This document shows, in pieces, positions 54,772 to 63,880 of a stretch of DNA of 63,880 nt. The notes below the pieces were generated by a model. That model worked only from the letters and a program-made list of their open reading frames with translations, was not told where the DNA came from and did no database searches. Location of the stretch: the NCBI RefSeq assembly GCF_000236805.1, contig NZ_AGFX01000014.1, forward strand, positions 1 through 63,880, read 5' to 3'. This DNA comes from Paenibacillus peoriae KCTC 3763 (lineage in GTDB: Bacteria > Bacillota > Bacilli > Paenibacillales > Paenibacillaceae). Both the position numbers and the translations under genes were made by a program. Every line of letters starts with the position of its first letter. Within the stretch, counting starts at the first letter, position 1.

Positions 54772-56025
54772 ATGGAAAAATTGATGATCACCGGTGGACG
54801 ACCGCTTCAAGGTACAGTTTCCATCAGCGGTGCCAAAAACAGTGCCATCGCCTTGATTCCCGCCGCCATTCTGGCAGAGTCGGAAGTCATTTTGGACAAT
54901 TTGCCGCTGCTCAGCGATGTGGCGGTGTATTCCGAAATATTAGAGGAACTTGGTGCAACAGTTGCCTGGGAAGGCAGCCAGATGAAAATTGATCCGTCCT
55001 CTATTAAATCCATTCCCATGCCGAATGGACCGGTTAAGAAATTACGAGCTTCCTACTATATGATGGGAGCCATGCTGGGCAGATTCAAGGAAGCGATTAT
55101 CGGTTTGCCAGGAGGGTGTAATTTTGAACCCCGGCCCATTGATCAGCATATCAAAGGTTTTGAAGCGCTAGGTGCTACGGTGGCGAACGAGCACGGTGCT
55201 ATTCATTTGCATGCCAAAGAGCTGCGTGGTAACAAAATTTATTTGGATGTCAGCAGCGTGGGAGCTACGATTAACATCATGCTGGCGGCCGCACGTGCCA
55301 AAGGCGCCACAATTATTGAAAATGCGGCTAAAGAGCCTGAGATTATAGATGTAGCAACTCTGTTAAACTCCATGGGGGCCATTATTAAGGGCGCCGGTAC
55401 GGAAACGATCCGTATTGAAGGCGTATCTGAGCTACATGGCTGTCGCCACTCCATCATACCTGACCGCATACAAGCGGGCACATATATGATTGCTGCTGCG
55501 GCTACCCGTGGCAATGTATTGATCGACAACGTAATTCCCAAGCATATGGAGGCCCTTACTGCTAAAATGCAGGAAATGGGTATAGGTATCGAGGAATATG
55601 ACGAAAGTATTCGTGTACTCGGTACGCCTCGTTATGAGCATGTCGACGTTAAAGCCTTGGTTTACCCAGGATTCGCCACGGATTTGCAATCTCCTATGAC
55701 CAGCCTGCTTACTCAGGCGCAGGGTGTTAGTGTATTAAGCGATTTTGTGTACAGCAATCGTTTCAAGCACGTCCCAGAGCTGGTGCGAATGGGAGCCAAG
55801 ATCCGCGTAGAGGGGCGGTCAGCCATCATTGAGGGCGGCCGTTTGAATGCGGCGAAAGTCAAAGCGGCTGATCTGCGAGCTGGTGCAGCGCTTGTCATCG
55901 CTGGACTTACAGTGAGTGAAGGTGTAACCGAAGTGACAGGTGTCGAATATATTGACCGTGGTTATGATCACCTTGTCTCCAATCTGCGTCATTTGGGCGC
56001 GGACGTATGGCGGCAGACAGAATAA
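54772..56025 (+). CDS. murA: UDP-N-acetylglucosamine 1-carboxyvinyltransferase
   Basis: MurA adds enolpyruvate to UDP-GlcNAc, the first committed step of peptidoglycan synthesis. The 417-residue protein has Lys22-Asn23 (SGAKNSA), the catalytic Cys116 loop ([12 protein letters not shown]), and the repeated inside-out barrel. Cys rather than Asp means it should be fosfomycin-sensitive. The frame opens at 54733, but ATG 54772 gives the family start MEKLMITGG. By position it corresponds to the Bacillus murA paralogue next to rho. Confidence 0.95.
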   Translation: MEKLMITGGRPLQGTVSISGAKNSAIALIPAAILAESEVILDNLPLLSDVAVYSEILEELGATVAWEGSQMKIDPSSIKSIPMPNGPVKKLRASYYMMGAMLGRFKEAIIGLPGGCNFEPRPIDQHIKGFEALGATVANEHGAIHLHAKELRGNKIYLDVSSVGATINIMLAAARAKGATIIENAAKEPEIIDVATLLNSMGAIIKGAGTETIRIEGVSELHGCRHSIIPDRIQAGTYMIAAAATRGNVLIDNVIPKHMEALTAKMQEMGIGIEEYDESIRVLGTPRYEHVDVKALVYPGFATDLQSPMTSLLTQAQGVSVLSDFVYSNRFKHVPELVRMGAKIRVEGRSAIIEGGRLNAAKVKAADLRAGAALVIAGLTVSEGVTEVTGVEYIDRGYDHLVSNLRHLGADVWRQTE

Positions 56026-56103
56026 TTTAAACATATTAACATTTTGAACTCCAAAATGGTTGAACAATAGAATGGGTAAGCTCTGTGCAGCCGCTGCTTG
56101 ATA

Positions 56104-56136
56104 CAAGATTGTGGTTCATACGTAACAATCTTTTAT
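56104..56136 (+). terminator. Probable terminator of murA
   Basis: AAGATTGT pairs with ACAATCTT, followed by TTA. The T-run is short. The rest of the 260-bp gap before rho shows a TATAAT at 56158-56163 with a poor -35. Confidence 0.55.
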
Positions 56137-56285
56137 CGGAAAACCGGAATAATTCGGTATAATTCAGGCAGACGGCTGCATAACTTTATTTGTTTTGGTT
56201 AAAATTATGTTAGTGGTGTTTATGATATCATTGTCTATCATTTAGATGTATGAATGGACTTAATAATTGAATAGGTGGTTATTAT

Positions 56286-57620
56286 ATGGATCTGCAAATT
56301 TCCGATCTGGAAGAAATGAAGCTGACCGACCTGTACAAGCTGGCCAAGCAATACCAGATCCCGTACTACGGAACGCTCAAGAAGAAAGAATTAATTTTTG
56401 CCATCCTGCGTGCGCAAGCTGAGAAGAGCGGATTGATGTTTATGCAGGGGGTTCTGGAAATACTTCCTGAAGGTTATGGCTTTCTGAGGCCGATCAACTA
56501 TCTCCCGAGTACTGAAGATATTTACATCTCTGCTTCACAAATCCGCAAGTTTGACTTAAGAACAGGTGACCTTGTATCCGGTAAATGCCGAACGCCAAAA
56601 GAAAATGAACGATATTTTGGATTGCTTCAAGTTAACGCAGTCAATGGAAGAAGTCCTGAGCAAGCTGCTGAGAGGCTACATTTTCCTGCACTGACTCCAC
56701 TGTATCCGCAAACCAAATTAGTCCTTGAAACTTCCCCCAACCATTTGTCTACGAGAATTATGGATGTACTGGCCCCTGTCGGACTTGGACAGCGCGGACT
56801 TATTGTAGCACCTCCCAAAGCTGGGAAGACGCTTCTCCTCAAAGAAATTGCCAATAGCATTTCTACCAACAATCCCGAGATTGAGCTTTTTGTCTTGTTG
56901 ATTGATGAACGCCCTGAAGAAGTGACCGATATGCAGCGTTCTGTTAAAGGTGAAGTTGTAGCTTCTACATTTGATGAGCTTCCTGAAAATCACATCAAAG
57001 TGGCAGAACTGGTATTGGAGCGTGCGCTGCGTCTCGTGGAGCATAAAAAGGATGTTGTTATCCTGCTGGACAGTATTACACGTCTGGCTCGCGCGTACAA
57101 CCTCGTTATTCCTCCATCCGGTCGTACTTTGAGTGGTGGTATTGATCCGGCGGCATTTCATCGTCCGAAGCGTTTTTTTGGCGCGGCACGGAACGTGGAG
57201 GAAGGCGGCAGTTTGACAATCCTTGCTACAGCGTTGATTGATACAGGATCACGCATGGATGATATCATCTATGAAGAGTTCAAGGGTACTGGCAACATGG
57301 AGCTTCATTTGGACCGCAAACTGGCAGAACGTCGTATCTTCCCTGCTATTGATATCCGCCGTTCCGGCACACGTCGTGAGGAAGTGCTGTTGAACAAGGA
57401 AGAACTGGATACCATTTGGGCTATCCGTAAAAATATGACGGAAAGCCATGATTTTGTGGAAGGCTTCCTCAAAAAGCTGCGCAACAGCAAAAATAACGCC
57501 GAATTTTTGGCTTCGTTTGATTTGACGACACCTTCTGGTGGATCGCCAAGCAGCTCGGGCGGTCAACAACGAAGAACCACGCGTTCTACCACAGCGTCGG
57601 TTCCGGCCTCGACCAACTAA
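56286..57620 (+). CDS. rho: Transcription termination factor Rho
   Basis: Rho is a hexameric RNA-dependent ATPase helicase. The 444-residue protein has the N-terminal helical domain ([16 protein letters not shown]), the RNA-binding cold-shock-like domain ([10 protein letters not shown]), Walker A APPKAGKT (near 180), Walker [15 protein letters not shown] and the R-loop region. A Ser/Thr-rich, probably disordered tail of about 35 residues (about 410-444) extends it beyond the Bacillus form. AGGTGG precedes ATG 56286. Confidence 0.96.
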   Translation: MDLQISDLEEMKLTDLYKLAKQYQIPYYGTLKKKELIFAILRAQAEKSGLMFMQGVLEILPEGYGFLRPINYLPSTEDIYISASQIRKFDLRTGDLVSGKCRTPKENERYFGLLQVNAVNGRSPEQAAERLHFPALTPLYPQTKLVLETSPNHLSTRIMDVLAPVGLGQRGLIVAPPKAGKTLLLKEIANSISTNNPEIELFVLLIDERPEEVTDMQRSVKGEVVASTFDELPENHIKVAELVLERALRLVEHKKDVVILLDSITRLARAYNLVIPPSGRTLSGGIDPAAFHRPKRFFGAARNVEEGGSLTILATALIDTGSRMDDIIYEEFKGTGNMELHLDRKLAERRIFPAIDIRRSGTRREEVLLNKEELDTIWAIRKNMTESHDFVEGFLKKLRNSKNNAEFLASFDLTTPSGGSPSSSGGQQRRTTRSTTASVPASTN

Positions 57621-57716
57621 ACCCAATTCATGTATTTTATCTGTTCCGCAAGATCGTGGCCGTTACAGTTCAATCTGTTAATGGTGTGTTATTTGCGGAG
57701 CGAAAGGAGTTCCATA

Positions 57717-58988
57717 ATGTATTTGGTGTATGCCGACGAAAAAGGCAATGTATATGATCATGCTTCTTTGTATGGGCTTGCCCGCAGTGCAGACATGATT
57801 GTTGAAATCATGGAGGATGAGCTTATTCCGCTGCCGGAAGGAGCTACGCTGGTAGGTTTGCCCAACACCCGCCCGGTCGGTATGAACCCTGAAACTGGGG
57901 AAATGGTTTCTCTTCCTGGAGATATGCAGGCGGTAGGGGCATTGTTGCCGCAAGGTTTCACGCGTTTGTGTCTGCCGGGGTATGTGAAAACTGATAAAGA
58001 ATATAAGCTTCCCTTGTTCGGTTATTCTGCCGTAGTCTGGAAGGATGGAGCATTTTATGTAACCGCAGAGCAGAGTGACAGTCCGTCCAAATGGAATCCT
58101 GAAAACTGTGACCGTCATCAGGTCAAGCTGGGGGTTCAGCGGATGACGGAGCAATATCCGGAAAACCGACTCTACGAACATTTGTCCAACTGTGCGTTAG
58201 GCTACGAATGTCTTACTTCCTCGAACACATTCCTGAATCGCTGGGAAGGAGGTGTTCCAGTATCTTATTCTTGTAATGCCGGTTGCTTTGGCTGTATATC
58301 TGAACAGCCGGATGACAGTGGCTTTGTGTCTCCGCAAACAAGAATGAATTTCCGCCCCCGTGTCGAAGAAATTGTAGAGGTCATGCTGGAACACTTGAAA
58401 ACACCGGAGTCCATTATCAGTTTTGGACAAGGCTGCGAAGGTGAGCCTTCCACTCAAGCCAAACTGATTATTGATGCAATCAAAGACGTGCGTTCCGTTA
58501 CCGATATGGGATATATCAATATCAATACGAATGCGGGCTTGAACGATCATATCCGGGGCATCGTAGATGCAGGTCTTGATCTGATGCGGGTCAGCACCAT
58601 TAGTGCGCTGGACGATCATTACAATGCTTATTACAAACCTAGGGGCTATACGTTAGCCAATGTAGAAAAATCACTCCGATATGCCTCCGAGCAGGGTGTA
58701 TATACGTCGATTAACTATCTGATATTCCCTGGTGTAACTGACCGGGAGGAAGAAATTGAGGCGATGATCGAGTTCGCCAAACGTACTAAGCTCAAGCTGA
58801 TTCAGATGCGTAATCTGAATATTGACCCTGAGAGCTATTTGGAGTTGATCCCACCTGCTCAAGGAGACATACTTGGCATGAAGCAAATGCTTGAGATTTA
58901 CCGGGAAGAGCTGCCTGATGTCGTTATCGGGTCTTATACTCATGTACCGCCACCGGGACAGGCACGTCCCAAATTTGCCAGAGCCTAA
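57717..58988 (+). CDS. Radical SAM protein, unknown substrate
   Basis: The 424-residue protein has a novel N-terminal region of about 175 residues, then a radical SAM core with the cluster Cys186-x3-Cys190-x2-Cys193 (SCNAGCFGC). SAM-binding features follow (FGQGCEGEP, NINTNAGL). There is no obvious SPASM extension: the C terminus is short. The open frame begins at 57630, but ATG 57717 after AAAGGAG is clear. It is inserted between rho and rpmE, which are adjacent in Bacillus. Confidence 0.9.
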   Translation: MYLVYADEKGNVYDHASLYGLARSADMIVEIMEDELIPLPEGATLVGLPNTRPVGMNPETGEMVSLPGDMQAVGALLPQGFTRLCLPGYVKTDKEYKLPLFGYSAVVWKDGAFYVTAEQSDSPSKWNPENCDRHQVKLGVQRMTEQYPENRLYEHLSNCALGYECLTSSNTFLNRWEGGVPVSYSCNAGCFGCISEQPDDSGFVSPQTRMNFRPRVEEIVEVMLEHLKTPESIISFGQGCEGEPSTQAKLIIDAIKDVRSVTDMGYININTNAGLNDHIRGIVDAGLDLMRVSTISALDDHYNAYYKPRGYTLANVEKSLRYASEQGVYTSINYLIFPGVTDREEEIEAMIEFAKRTKLKLIQMRNLNIDPESYLELIPPAQGDILGMKQMLEIYREELPDVVIGSYTHVPPPGQARPKFARA

Positions 58989-59050
58989 AACGCTCAATAA
59001 TAACCCGAAATACACCTGTTTTACGTCGGTTTGGGTGCGCAAAACAGGTA

Positions 59051-59079
59051 TTGAAACACTTATATTCAAGTGCTATAAT
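59051..59079 (+). promoter_or_regulatory. Sigma-A promoter of rpmE
   Basis: TTGAAA (59051-59056) and TATAAT (59074-59079) are 17 bases apart. An inverted repeat, ACCTGTTTT...AAAACAGGT (59014-59049), ends just before the -35 box; it could be a regulator site or the end of the radical SAM transcript. Confidence 0.8.
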
Positions 59080-59143
59080 TTGAACATGTGTTCATACAAC
59101 TCTGGACTGATAGGACGTTCAGGGCGGAAAGAGGTGAAAGTTA

Positions 59144-59341
59144 ATGCAACAAGCTATTCAACCGAAGTATAACGTAACTAGTGTTACTTGCGCTTGCGGG
59201 AATACGTTTGAGACTGGTTCAGTTAAAGAATCTCTGCGTGTAGAGATTTGTTCCGCTTGCCACCCGTTCTTCACAGGTAAGCAGAAGTTTATTGATGCTG
59301 GTGGACGCGTGGATCGTTTCAAAAAGAAATACGGTATCTAA
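59144..59341 (+). CDS. rpmE: Ribosomal protein L31, zinc-binding type
   Basis: The 65-residue protein has the four zinc-ligand cysteines Cys16, Cys18, Cys36 and Cys39 ([21 protein letters not shown]). This C+ form is the one used under zinc sufficiency; bacteria often replace it with a C- paralogue when zinc is low. GAGGTG precedes ATG 59144. Confidence 0.97.
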   Translation: MQQAIQPKYNVTSVTCACGNTFETGSVKESLRVEICSACHPFFTGKQKFIDAGGRVDRFKKKYGI

Positions 59342-59368
59342 TAAGTTGCCGCAAGTTATAAAGTTATT

Positions 59369-59401
59369 AGAGCCTTCTGCAATTGCAGGAGGCTCTTTTT
59401 G
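59369..59401 (+). terminator. Terminator of rpmE
   Basis: AGAGCCTTCTGC pairs with GCAGGAGGCTCT around AATT, followed by TTTT. Confidence 0.92.
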
Positions 59402-59415
59402 TCGGTATTTGCTAT

Positions 59416-59444
59416 TTGCTTTTTGTACAGCCATGAGATATACT
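59416..59444 (+). promoter_or_regulatory. Promoter of the SRP RNA
   Basis: TTGCTT (59416-59421) and TATACT (59439-59444) are 17 bases apart, predicting a start at about 59451, the expected 5' end of the RNA. Confidence 0.65.
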
Positions 59445-59450
59445 TATTTT

Positions 59451-59721
59451 CACCGTGCTAGATGGGGAGGTAGCGGTGCCCTGTAACTCGCAATCCGCTA
59501 TAGCGAGGTTGAATTCCTGTTAGAGGTGTTGTTGATGTGAGGCTGGTCCCTGCGCACAATGTTGACGGTTGGGTCCTCCGCAATGAGTACTTGTGAATCT
59601 GGTCAGGTCCGGAAGGAAGCAGCCATAAGCAAGTCCACTCTTGTGCCGGAGGGTTGCCTAGCCCGAGTTGTTGTTCAGGGTTGCCGCTCGGATCACAACG
59701 ATCAATAACAGGTGCACGGTT
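59451..59721 (+). ncRNA. scr: Signal recognition particle RNA, large Bacillus type
   Basis: The SRP core GGTCAGGTCCGGAAGGAAGCAGCC region (about 59599-59622) is diagnostic. The Alu domain (GGGGAGGTAGCGGTGCCCTGTA) is present, and the CCGTGC 5' end pairs with GCACGG at the 3' end. Length is about 271 bases, as in Bacillus. It scaffolds Ffh for co-translational membrane targeting. Its position before dnaX is conserved. Confidence 0.95.
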
Positions 59722-59876
59722 TATATCTGGAATCAGAACATCTTGGCAGTCCATGCGAAGGTGTTTTTTTGTGTTTATAAATTGGAAGGTGTCCGGTTTA
59801 GATTCGGACGGGAGTATAGTATAATGAAGTGACTGTGTATGGTCATGAAAGTGAATGGGAAAGAGGGTAACGCGCA

Positions 59877-61631
59877 TTGGAACATATAGCGTTGTACCGT
59901 GCTTGGCGGCCTCAGGCCTTCAAAGACATGGTAGGACAACAGCATATTATCCAGACATTGCAGAACGCCATTCGTGAAAATCGCACGTCCCATGCTTACC
60001 TGTTCAGTGGTCCGCGAGGGACGGGGAAGACAAGTGCGGCCAAAATTTTGGCCAAGGCAATCAACTGTGAACATGGACCTGCGCCGGAACCTTGCAACGA
60101 ATGCGAAGCCTGCAAACGGATCACGGCCGGGGCAGTTATGGATGTACAGGAAATTGATGCAGCCTCCAACCGGGGCGTTGAAGAGATTCGCGATTTGCGC
60201 GATAAAGTCAAATATGCGCCGACAGAAGTGCGGCACAAGGTTTATATCATTGATGAGGTGCACATGCTGACGACGGAAGCGTTCAATGCGCTGCTGAAGA
60301 CGCTGGAAGAGCCGCCGCCACATGTCATGTTCATATTGGCTACGACAGAACCACATCGGATCCCGGCGACGATTATTTCACGCTGCCAGCGTTTTGACTT
60401 CCGGCGGGTATCGCTGGAAGAGCAGACAGAACGGCTTGACCTGATATGTCGACAGGAGAACATACAGGCTGATGCGGATGCATTGCAGTACATTGCGCGT
60501 CTTTCAGATGGCGGGATGCGGGATGCGGTTAGCGTTTTGGATCAGATATCCTCGTTTACAGACGGACCGGTTACTTATCAGCAGGTGCTGGATATGACGG
60601 GAGGCATTGCGTCCGAGCAATTCGGCAAGCTTGCGTTGGCGTTGTTGAAAGAAGACGTGGGCATGGTGCTTCAAATGATCGAGAACTTTATGCAGGAAGG
60701 CAAAAGTGCGGATAAGTGCATGGAGAATCTCCTGTACTATTTCCGGGATTTGCTTATGATCAAGATGGTGCCACAGGCGACTAAAATGACAGAGCGAGTC
60801 CTGGATTCGGAGCAGTTCAGGGAAGTAGCAGATGCTTTTACCAAGGAGCAACTCTTTGCGATGATCGACACCCTTAATCGTTATCAGAGCGAGATGAAAT
60901 ATGCTGTTCAGCCGCAAACTTTGTTTGAGGTAGCTTTATTGAAGCTGTGCAGTATTCCCGGGGAAGCGGGAGCTGTCGCTCAGCCGACAGCACAGCGATC
61001 TAGCGCTGTTGCCGCTGATCAGGGAGATGTAGCAGCGTTGAAGCGCCAGCTTGCTGAACTGGAAAAGAAGCTGGAACGCGCGTTGCAAGGTGGATTAGCC
61101 GCCGGGGCGGGCCAGGAGGCAACATCGGGTGGTCGTCAGGCTTCCGGTGGTCGTGCTCCTGCTCCGCGAATTTCTGCTCCAGCCAAGCTCCCCCCTCAGC
61201 TGGATCGTTATATCGCCGAGAAGTCGAGCGAAGCATTTGCAGCAACAGGGCGTAAGTGGAGTCAGATTTTGCAGGGAGTCAAAGAGGCAAAGGTCACGGT
61301 TCATGCATGGTTTATGGACGGTGAGCCGGTTTCTGTGTTAGAGGACAGCGTGCTGGTAGCCTTTAAAAACAATATTCATCGTGAAACTACCGAAAAGCCT
61401 GCGAATAAGCAGGTTATTGAGAAGGTTCTGCATGAACAGTTGGGTCATCCATATCGTCTGGTGACGATGATGCAAAAGGATTGGAGTACTGCGATTGAAG
61501 GAGTTTCCGACCAGCCTGCCGAAGAATTCCAACTGGAGCCGGAGCAAGATGCGCCGGGAAAGTCCAAAGAACCCTGGATTGATGAAGCAATTCAGCTTTT
61601 CGGGGAAGATTTGGTAGTTATTAAAGATTAA
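59877..61631 (+). CDS. dnaX: DNA polymerase III gamma/tau subunit
   Basis: DnaX is the clamp-loader ATPase. The 584-residue protein has Walker [10 protein letters not shown] (45-53), a zinc module (Cys64, Cys73, Cys76, Cys79), Walker [10 protein letters not shown], sensor 1 ATTEPHRIP and the C-terminal tau region. An Ala/Gly-rich linker lies at about 385-430. TTG 59877 follows AAAGAGGG. It is transcribed with ybaB and recR. Confidence 0.96.
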   Translation: MEHIALYRAWRPQAFKDMVGQQHIIQTLQNAIRENRTSHAYLFSGPRGTGKTSAAKILAKAINCEHGPAPEPCNECEACKRITAGAVMDVQEIDAASNRGVEEIRDLRDKVKYAPTEVRHKVYIIDEVHMLTTEAFNALLKTLEEPPPHVMFILATTEPHRIPATIISRCQRFDFRRVSLEEQTERLDLICRQENIQADADALQYIARLSDGGMRDAVSVLDQISSFTDGPVTYQQVLDMTGGIASEQFGKLALALLKEDVGMVLQMIENFMQEGKSADKCMENLLYYFRDLLMIKMVPQATKMTERVLDSEQFREVADAFTKEQLFAMIDTLNRYQSEMKYAVQPQTLFEVALLKLCSIPGEAGAVAQPTAQRSSAVAADQGDVAALKRQLAELEKKLERALQGGLAAGAGQEATSGGRQASGGRAPAPRISAPAKLPPQLDRYIAEKSSEAFAATGRKWSQILQGVKEAKVTVHAWFMDGEPVSVLEDSVLVAFKNNIHRETTEKPANKQVIEKVLHEQLGHPYRLVTMMQKDWSTAIEGVSDQPAEEFQLEPEQDAPGKSKEPWIDEAIQLFGEDLVVIKD

Positions 61632-61666
61632 ATCAAAGTTATACTTCATTAAAGGAGATGATTGAA

Positions 61667-61978
61667 ATGAATAATATGAACCAAATGATGAAGCAAGTGA
61701 AAAAAATGCAGGAGCAAATGCTAAAAGCCCAAGAGGAGCTTGGTGAAAAAGTAATCGAAGGCAGTTCCGGCGGCGGTGTCGTGACTGTAGAGGTAAATGG
61801 TCATAAAAAAGTGCTGTCCATCACGATCAAACCAGAGGCTGTAGATCCTGATGATGTAGAAATGCTGCAAGATCTCGTGCTGACTGCGGTTAATGATGCT
61901 TTGTCCAAAGCAGACGAACTGGCTAATAATGATATGGGCAAATTTACAGGCGGTATGAAAATTCCGGGCTTGTTCTAG
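61667..61978 (+). CDS. ybaB: YbaB/EbfC nucleoid-associated protein
   Basis: This 103-residue dimeric DNA-binding protein has the tweezer-like fold: a helix rich in Met, Lys and Gln ([21 protein letters not shown]), then strands ([19 protein letters not shown]) and a GGMKIPGLF end. ATG 61667 follows AAAGGAGATG; the in-frame ATG 61658 overlaps that site. The dnaX-ybaB-recR order is widely conserved. Confidence 0.95.
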   Translation: MNNMNQMMKQVKKMQEQMLKAQEELGEKVIEGSSGGGVVTVEVNGHKKVLSITIKPEAVDPDDVEMLQDLVLTAVNDALSKADELANNDMGKFTGGMKIPGLF

Positions 61979-62005
61979 TCTGCCGCAAAAAGGAGAAACA
62001 CACTA

Positions 62006-62605
62006 TTGTATTATCCGGAGCCGATCGCAAAGCTGATTGATGCTTTTACACGCCTGCCGGGAGTGGGGCCCAAAACGGCTGCCCGGTTGGCTTTTCACGT
62101 ACTGAAGATGAAGGAAGATGATGTGATTGATTTTGCCAAAGCGCTGGTCAATGTGAAACGTAATCTTCACTTCTGTTCAGTCTGCGGCAATATTACGGAC
62201 ACCGACCCTTGTCGGATTTGTCAGGATAAGACGAGGGATGCTTCCGTCATTTGTGTTGTTCAGGATTCCAAGGATTTGGTAGCCATGGAACGCACCAAAG
62301 AATTTGATGGTCTTTACCATGTGCTTCACGGCGCGATTTCTCCTATGGAGGGAATTGGTCCTGAAGATATCAAGCTTAAGGAATTACTGAATAGGCTCAG
62401 TGATGAACGCGTCAAGGAGCTGATTTTGGCGACGAATCCGAACATTGAAGGAGAGGCCACAGCCATGTACATTTCGCGGCTGGTGCGTCCTTTTGAGATC
62501 AGGGTTACTCGTATTGCTCACGGATTGCCGGTAGGTGGAGATTTGGAATATGCCGATGAGGTTACCTTGTCCAAAGCGCTGGAAGGCCGCAGAGAGCTTA
62601 ATTAG
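62006..62605 (+). CDS. recR: Recombination protein RecR
   Basis: RecR works with RecO and RecF to load RecA at gaps. The 199-residue protein has an N-terminal helix-hairpin-helix ([13 protein letters not shown]), a four-Cys zinc finger ([16 protein letters not shown]), a Toprim domain ([12 protein letters not shown]) and the C-terminal Walker B-like [20 protein letters not shown] 62006 follows AAAAAGGAG. Confidence 0.97.
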   Translation: MYYPEPIAKLIDAFTRLPGVGPKTAARLAFHVLKMKEDDVIDFAKALVNVKRNLHFCSVCGNITDTDPCRICQDKTRDASVICVVQDSKDLVAMERTKEFDGLYHVLHGAISPMEGIGPEDIKLKELLNRLSDERVKELILATNPNIEGEATAMYISRLVRPFEIRVTRIAHGLPVGGDLEYADEVTLSKALEGRRELN

Positions 62606-62670
62606 CAGGTGTATTTATACGTTATAGATATGAGTGCTGAATGTCCTATGGACATTCTGAACACGTTTGG

Positions 62671-62694
62671 GGGAGCCGCTTTGGCTCCTTTTTG
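62671..62694 (+). terminator. Terminator of dnaX-ybaB-recR
   Basis: GGAGCC pairs with GGCTCC around GCTTT, followed by TTTTT. Confidence 0.88.
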
Positions 62695-62817
62695 CTTGTA
62701 ATGATAACCGTGAGTATGAATCGTTCCCGGTTCTAAGTTTGTCCTCTGCTCAATAAGTATGAATAAGGAAGACTTGCAGACTGTAAACACAATTCAGCTT
62801 GTGAGGAGGATGAATGG

Positions 62818-63129
62818 ATGTGGGAACGGATGAAGCGAAATTTTCGTCGGCAGGAGCACAACAAATCAGAAGCGGAGAGTCGGCAGGAATTATTTGCCCA
62901 GATTAGAACTTCGCATGCGGAATGGCTAAGAGCACATCGTTTGTTTCATGAAGCTACTGGTAAGGATGAGATCGATTATGCCATTTTTGTTCTGGAAGCC
63001 GCGGAGCGTAAATATCAAATCCACTTAAAAAGTGCCAAGCAGCAAGGCTTACATCGTTTTCACCTACCTGCAGATGAACCGGGGTATGTTCATGATCCAG
63101 ATCGTGAACATAAACGGAGAGCAGAATGA
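62818..63129 (+). CDS. yaaL: YaaL family protein (DUF2508)
   Basis: The 103-residue helical, charged cytosolic protein (MWERMKRNFRRQEH, DEIDYAIFVLEAAERKYQIHLKSAK) matches YaaL by position and by the central motif. Function is unknown. ATG 62818 follows GAGGAGG. It overlaps bofA by 4 bases (ATGA). Confidence 0.88.
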   Translation: MWERMKRNFRRQEHNKSEAESRQELFAQIRTSHAEWLRAHRLFHEATGKDEIDYAIFVLEAAERKYQIHLKSAKQQGLHRFHLPADEPGYVHDPDREHKRRAE

Positions 63130-63401
63130 GAGGGGCGGTCTGGCTTGTTCTGATTGCCTGTGTCGTGGTACTGACATATCTGATTCTTAAAAAAAATCTG
63201 GGTATCGGTTGGCTAGCGGTGTTCGGGGCGCATATGGCTTTGGCGGCAATCGCGCTGTATATTATCAATTATTCAGGGTGGACCACGCAGGTGTATATTC
63301 CGATTAATCCGGTAACAATGGGGACAGTAACGATATTAGGCTTGCCCGGAATTGCGCTCCTATTGGGATTGAAAATGATGTTATTCGGACAGGTTGTATG
63401 A
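63126..63401 (+). CDS. bofA: Pro-sigma-K processing inhibitor BofA
   Basis: BofA holds the SpoIVFB protease inactive in the outer forespore membrane until the engulfment checkpoint. The 91-residue protein has two or three membrane segments (AVWLVLIACVVVLTYLIL, FGAHMALAAIALYIINYSG, ILGLPGIALLLGLKMMLF) and the conserved NPVTMG loop. It is translationally coupled to yaaL, and the rRNA operon follows. Confidence 0.92.
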   Translation: MRGAVWLVLIACVVVLTYLILKKNLGIGWLAVFGAHMALAAIALYIINYSGWTTQVYIPINPVTMGTVTILGLPGIALLLGLKMMLFGQVV

Positions 63402-63440
63402 AAGCCCTATATATGGAAAGACATTAATTTTAAAATATAG

Positions 63441-63503
63441 TTGACGGCAAATTCGATTATGTGATACATTAATTCTCGGCTCTTGAAGCCCGGGAATTTT
63501 TTT
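63441..63503 (+). terminator. Promoter-like element and terminator before the rRNA operon
   Basis: AATTCTCGG pairs with CCGGGAATT (63471-63496) and is followed by seven T residues; it most likely ends the yaaL-bofA transcript. A TTGACG...TACATT pair (63441-63470) lies just upstream. It would produce only a very short RNA. Confidence 0.65.
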
Positions 63504-63549
63504 GTGAGAACAACGCTTGGATGAAATTAAAAAAGATTTTAAAAAAGTA

Positions 63550-63578
63550 TTGACTTAAATCCCGAATATGTGTTATAT
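63550..63578 (+). promoter_or_regulatory. rRNA operon promoter
   Basis: TTGACT (63550-63555) is followed after 17-18 bases by TTATAT/TATATT (63573-63579). The leader then carries a TGATCTTTGAAAACTGAAC element, typical of Bacillales rRNA leaders, and several hairpins, including AACCAACC/GGTTGGT just before 16S. Confidence 0.75.
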
Positions 63579-63820
63579 TAATCAAGTCGCCGCTGAGACG
63601 CGGTGGTGAAACGAAGTAAGGAAAAAGCAAGATATTATGCGAGTTTGATCTTTGAAAACTGAACAACGAGTGAGTATGGATTTTGCTTGCAAAATCCAAC
63701 GCTGAGATTTTGGTACATGCCTTCAGGTTGTATGAAATCAAAGCAAACAATGAGATATTTTATCTCGTCAGTTTCAAAATGAGCTAATCGCTCTTTCTAT
63801 AACCAACCTTGGTTGGTCTT

Positions 63821-63880
63821 TATTGGAGAGTTTGATCCTGGCTCAGGACGAACGCTGGCGGCGTGCCTAATACATGCAAG
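63821..63880 (+). rRNA. rrs: 16S ribosomal RNA, 5' end (partial)
   Basis: The window ends inside the first 60 bases of 16S rRNA. The universal primer region AGAGTTTGATCCTGGCTCAG and GACGAACGCTGGCGGCGTGC are exact. The rest lies outside the window. Confidence 0.98.

Noticed and set aside
53646-54791. A 381-codon minus-strand frame covering fbaA
   Set aside because: It is the antisense shadow of fbaA. It is Phe/Cys/His-rich, has no ribosome-binding site and matches no family, while the plus strand encodes a perfect aldolase.

Overview
The window comes from a low-to-mid GC, endospore-forming, motile Firmicute. Gene order and protein similarity point to Paenibacillus, probably the P. polymyxa group; this is inferred from remembered Bacillus/Paenibacillus homologues, not from a search. 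Spore-former markers include sspP, spo0F, bofA and a pbpG-like penicillin-binding protein.

Layout. (1) 1-7.5 kb: guaB, dacA, pdxS-pdxT, serS and tRNA-Ser(UGA), the origin-proximal order known from Bacillus, then small genes including sspP. (2) 7.7-21.3 kb: a lipoprotein, two GNAT acetyltransferases, tadA, a frameshifted orphan sporulation-type histidine kinase preceded by a cluster of DnaA boxes, rluF, motAB, pterin dehydratase, an NlpC/P60 hydrolase behind a c-di-AMP riboswitch, a membrane protein with an M1 peptidase, and ywhD. (3) 21.4-28.9 kb: an accessory island with an HxlR-type regulator and oxidoreductase sharing an operator, a PTS IIA gene, and three copies of a type I toxin-antitoxin cassette in different states of decay. 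(4) 29-42.4 kb: pbpG, speE, an MFS exporter, a MazG-like enzyme, a heterodimeric ABC exporter with a divergent LysR regulator, ywiB-argS, and a secreted CYTH-like protein. (5) 42.5-49.9 kb: a divergent LysR gene and an ABC importer operon ending in a metallo-beta-lactamase-fold hydrolase, then a subtilisin-like protease. (6) 50.3-59.4 kb: rpoE, pyrG (with a probable attenuator), spo0F, fbaA, murA, rho, a radical SAM gene and rpmE. (7) 59.4 kb to the end: SRP RNA, dnaX, ybaB, recR, yaaL, bofA and the start of a 16S rRNA gene.

The best candidate for a poorly described system is the type I toxin-antitoxin family at 22.75-26.62 kb. The intact copy encodes a 27-residue membrane toxin. Its predicted mRNA has a hairpin that hides the ribosome-binding site and an 8-bp GC-rich pairing between its 5' and 3' ends. 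A tail-to-tail antisense RNA overlaps it. The other two copies keep the antisense RNA but have lost part or all of the toxin. Further points of interest are the DnaA-box cluster in front of the broken kinase, the shared HxlR operators, the pyrG leader and the LysR/ABC/hydrolase operon.
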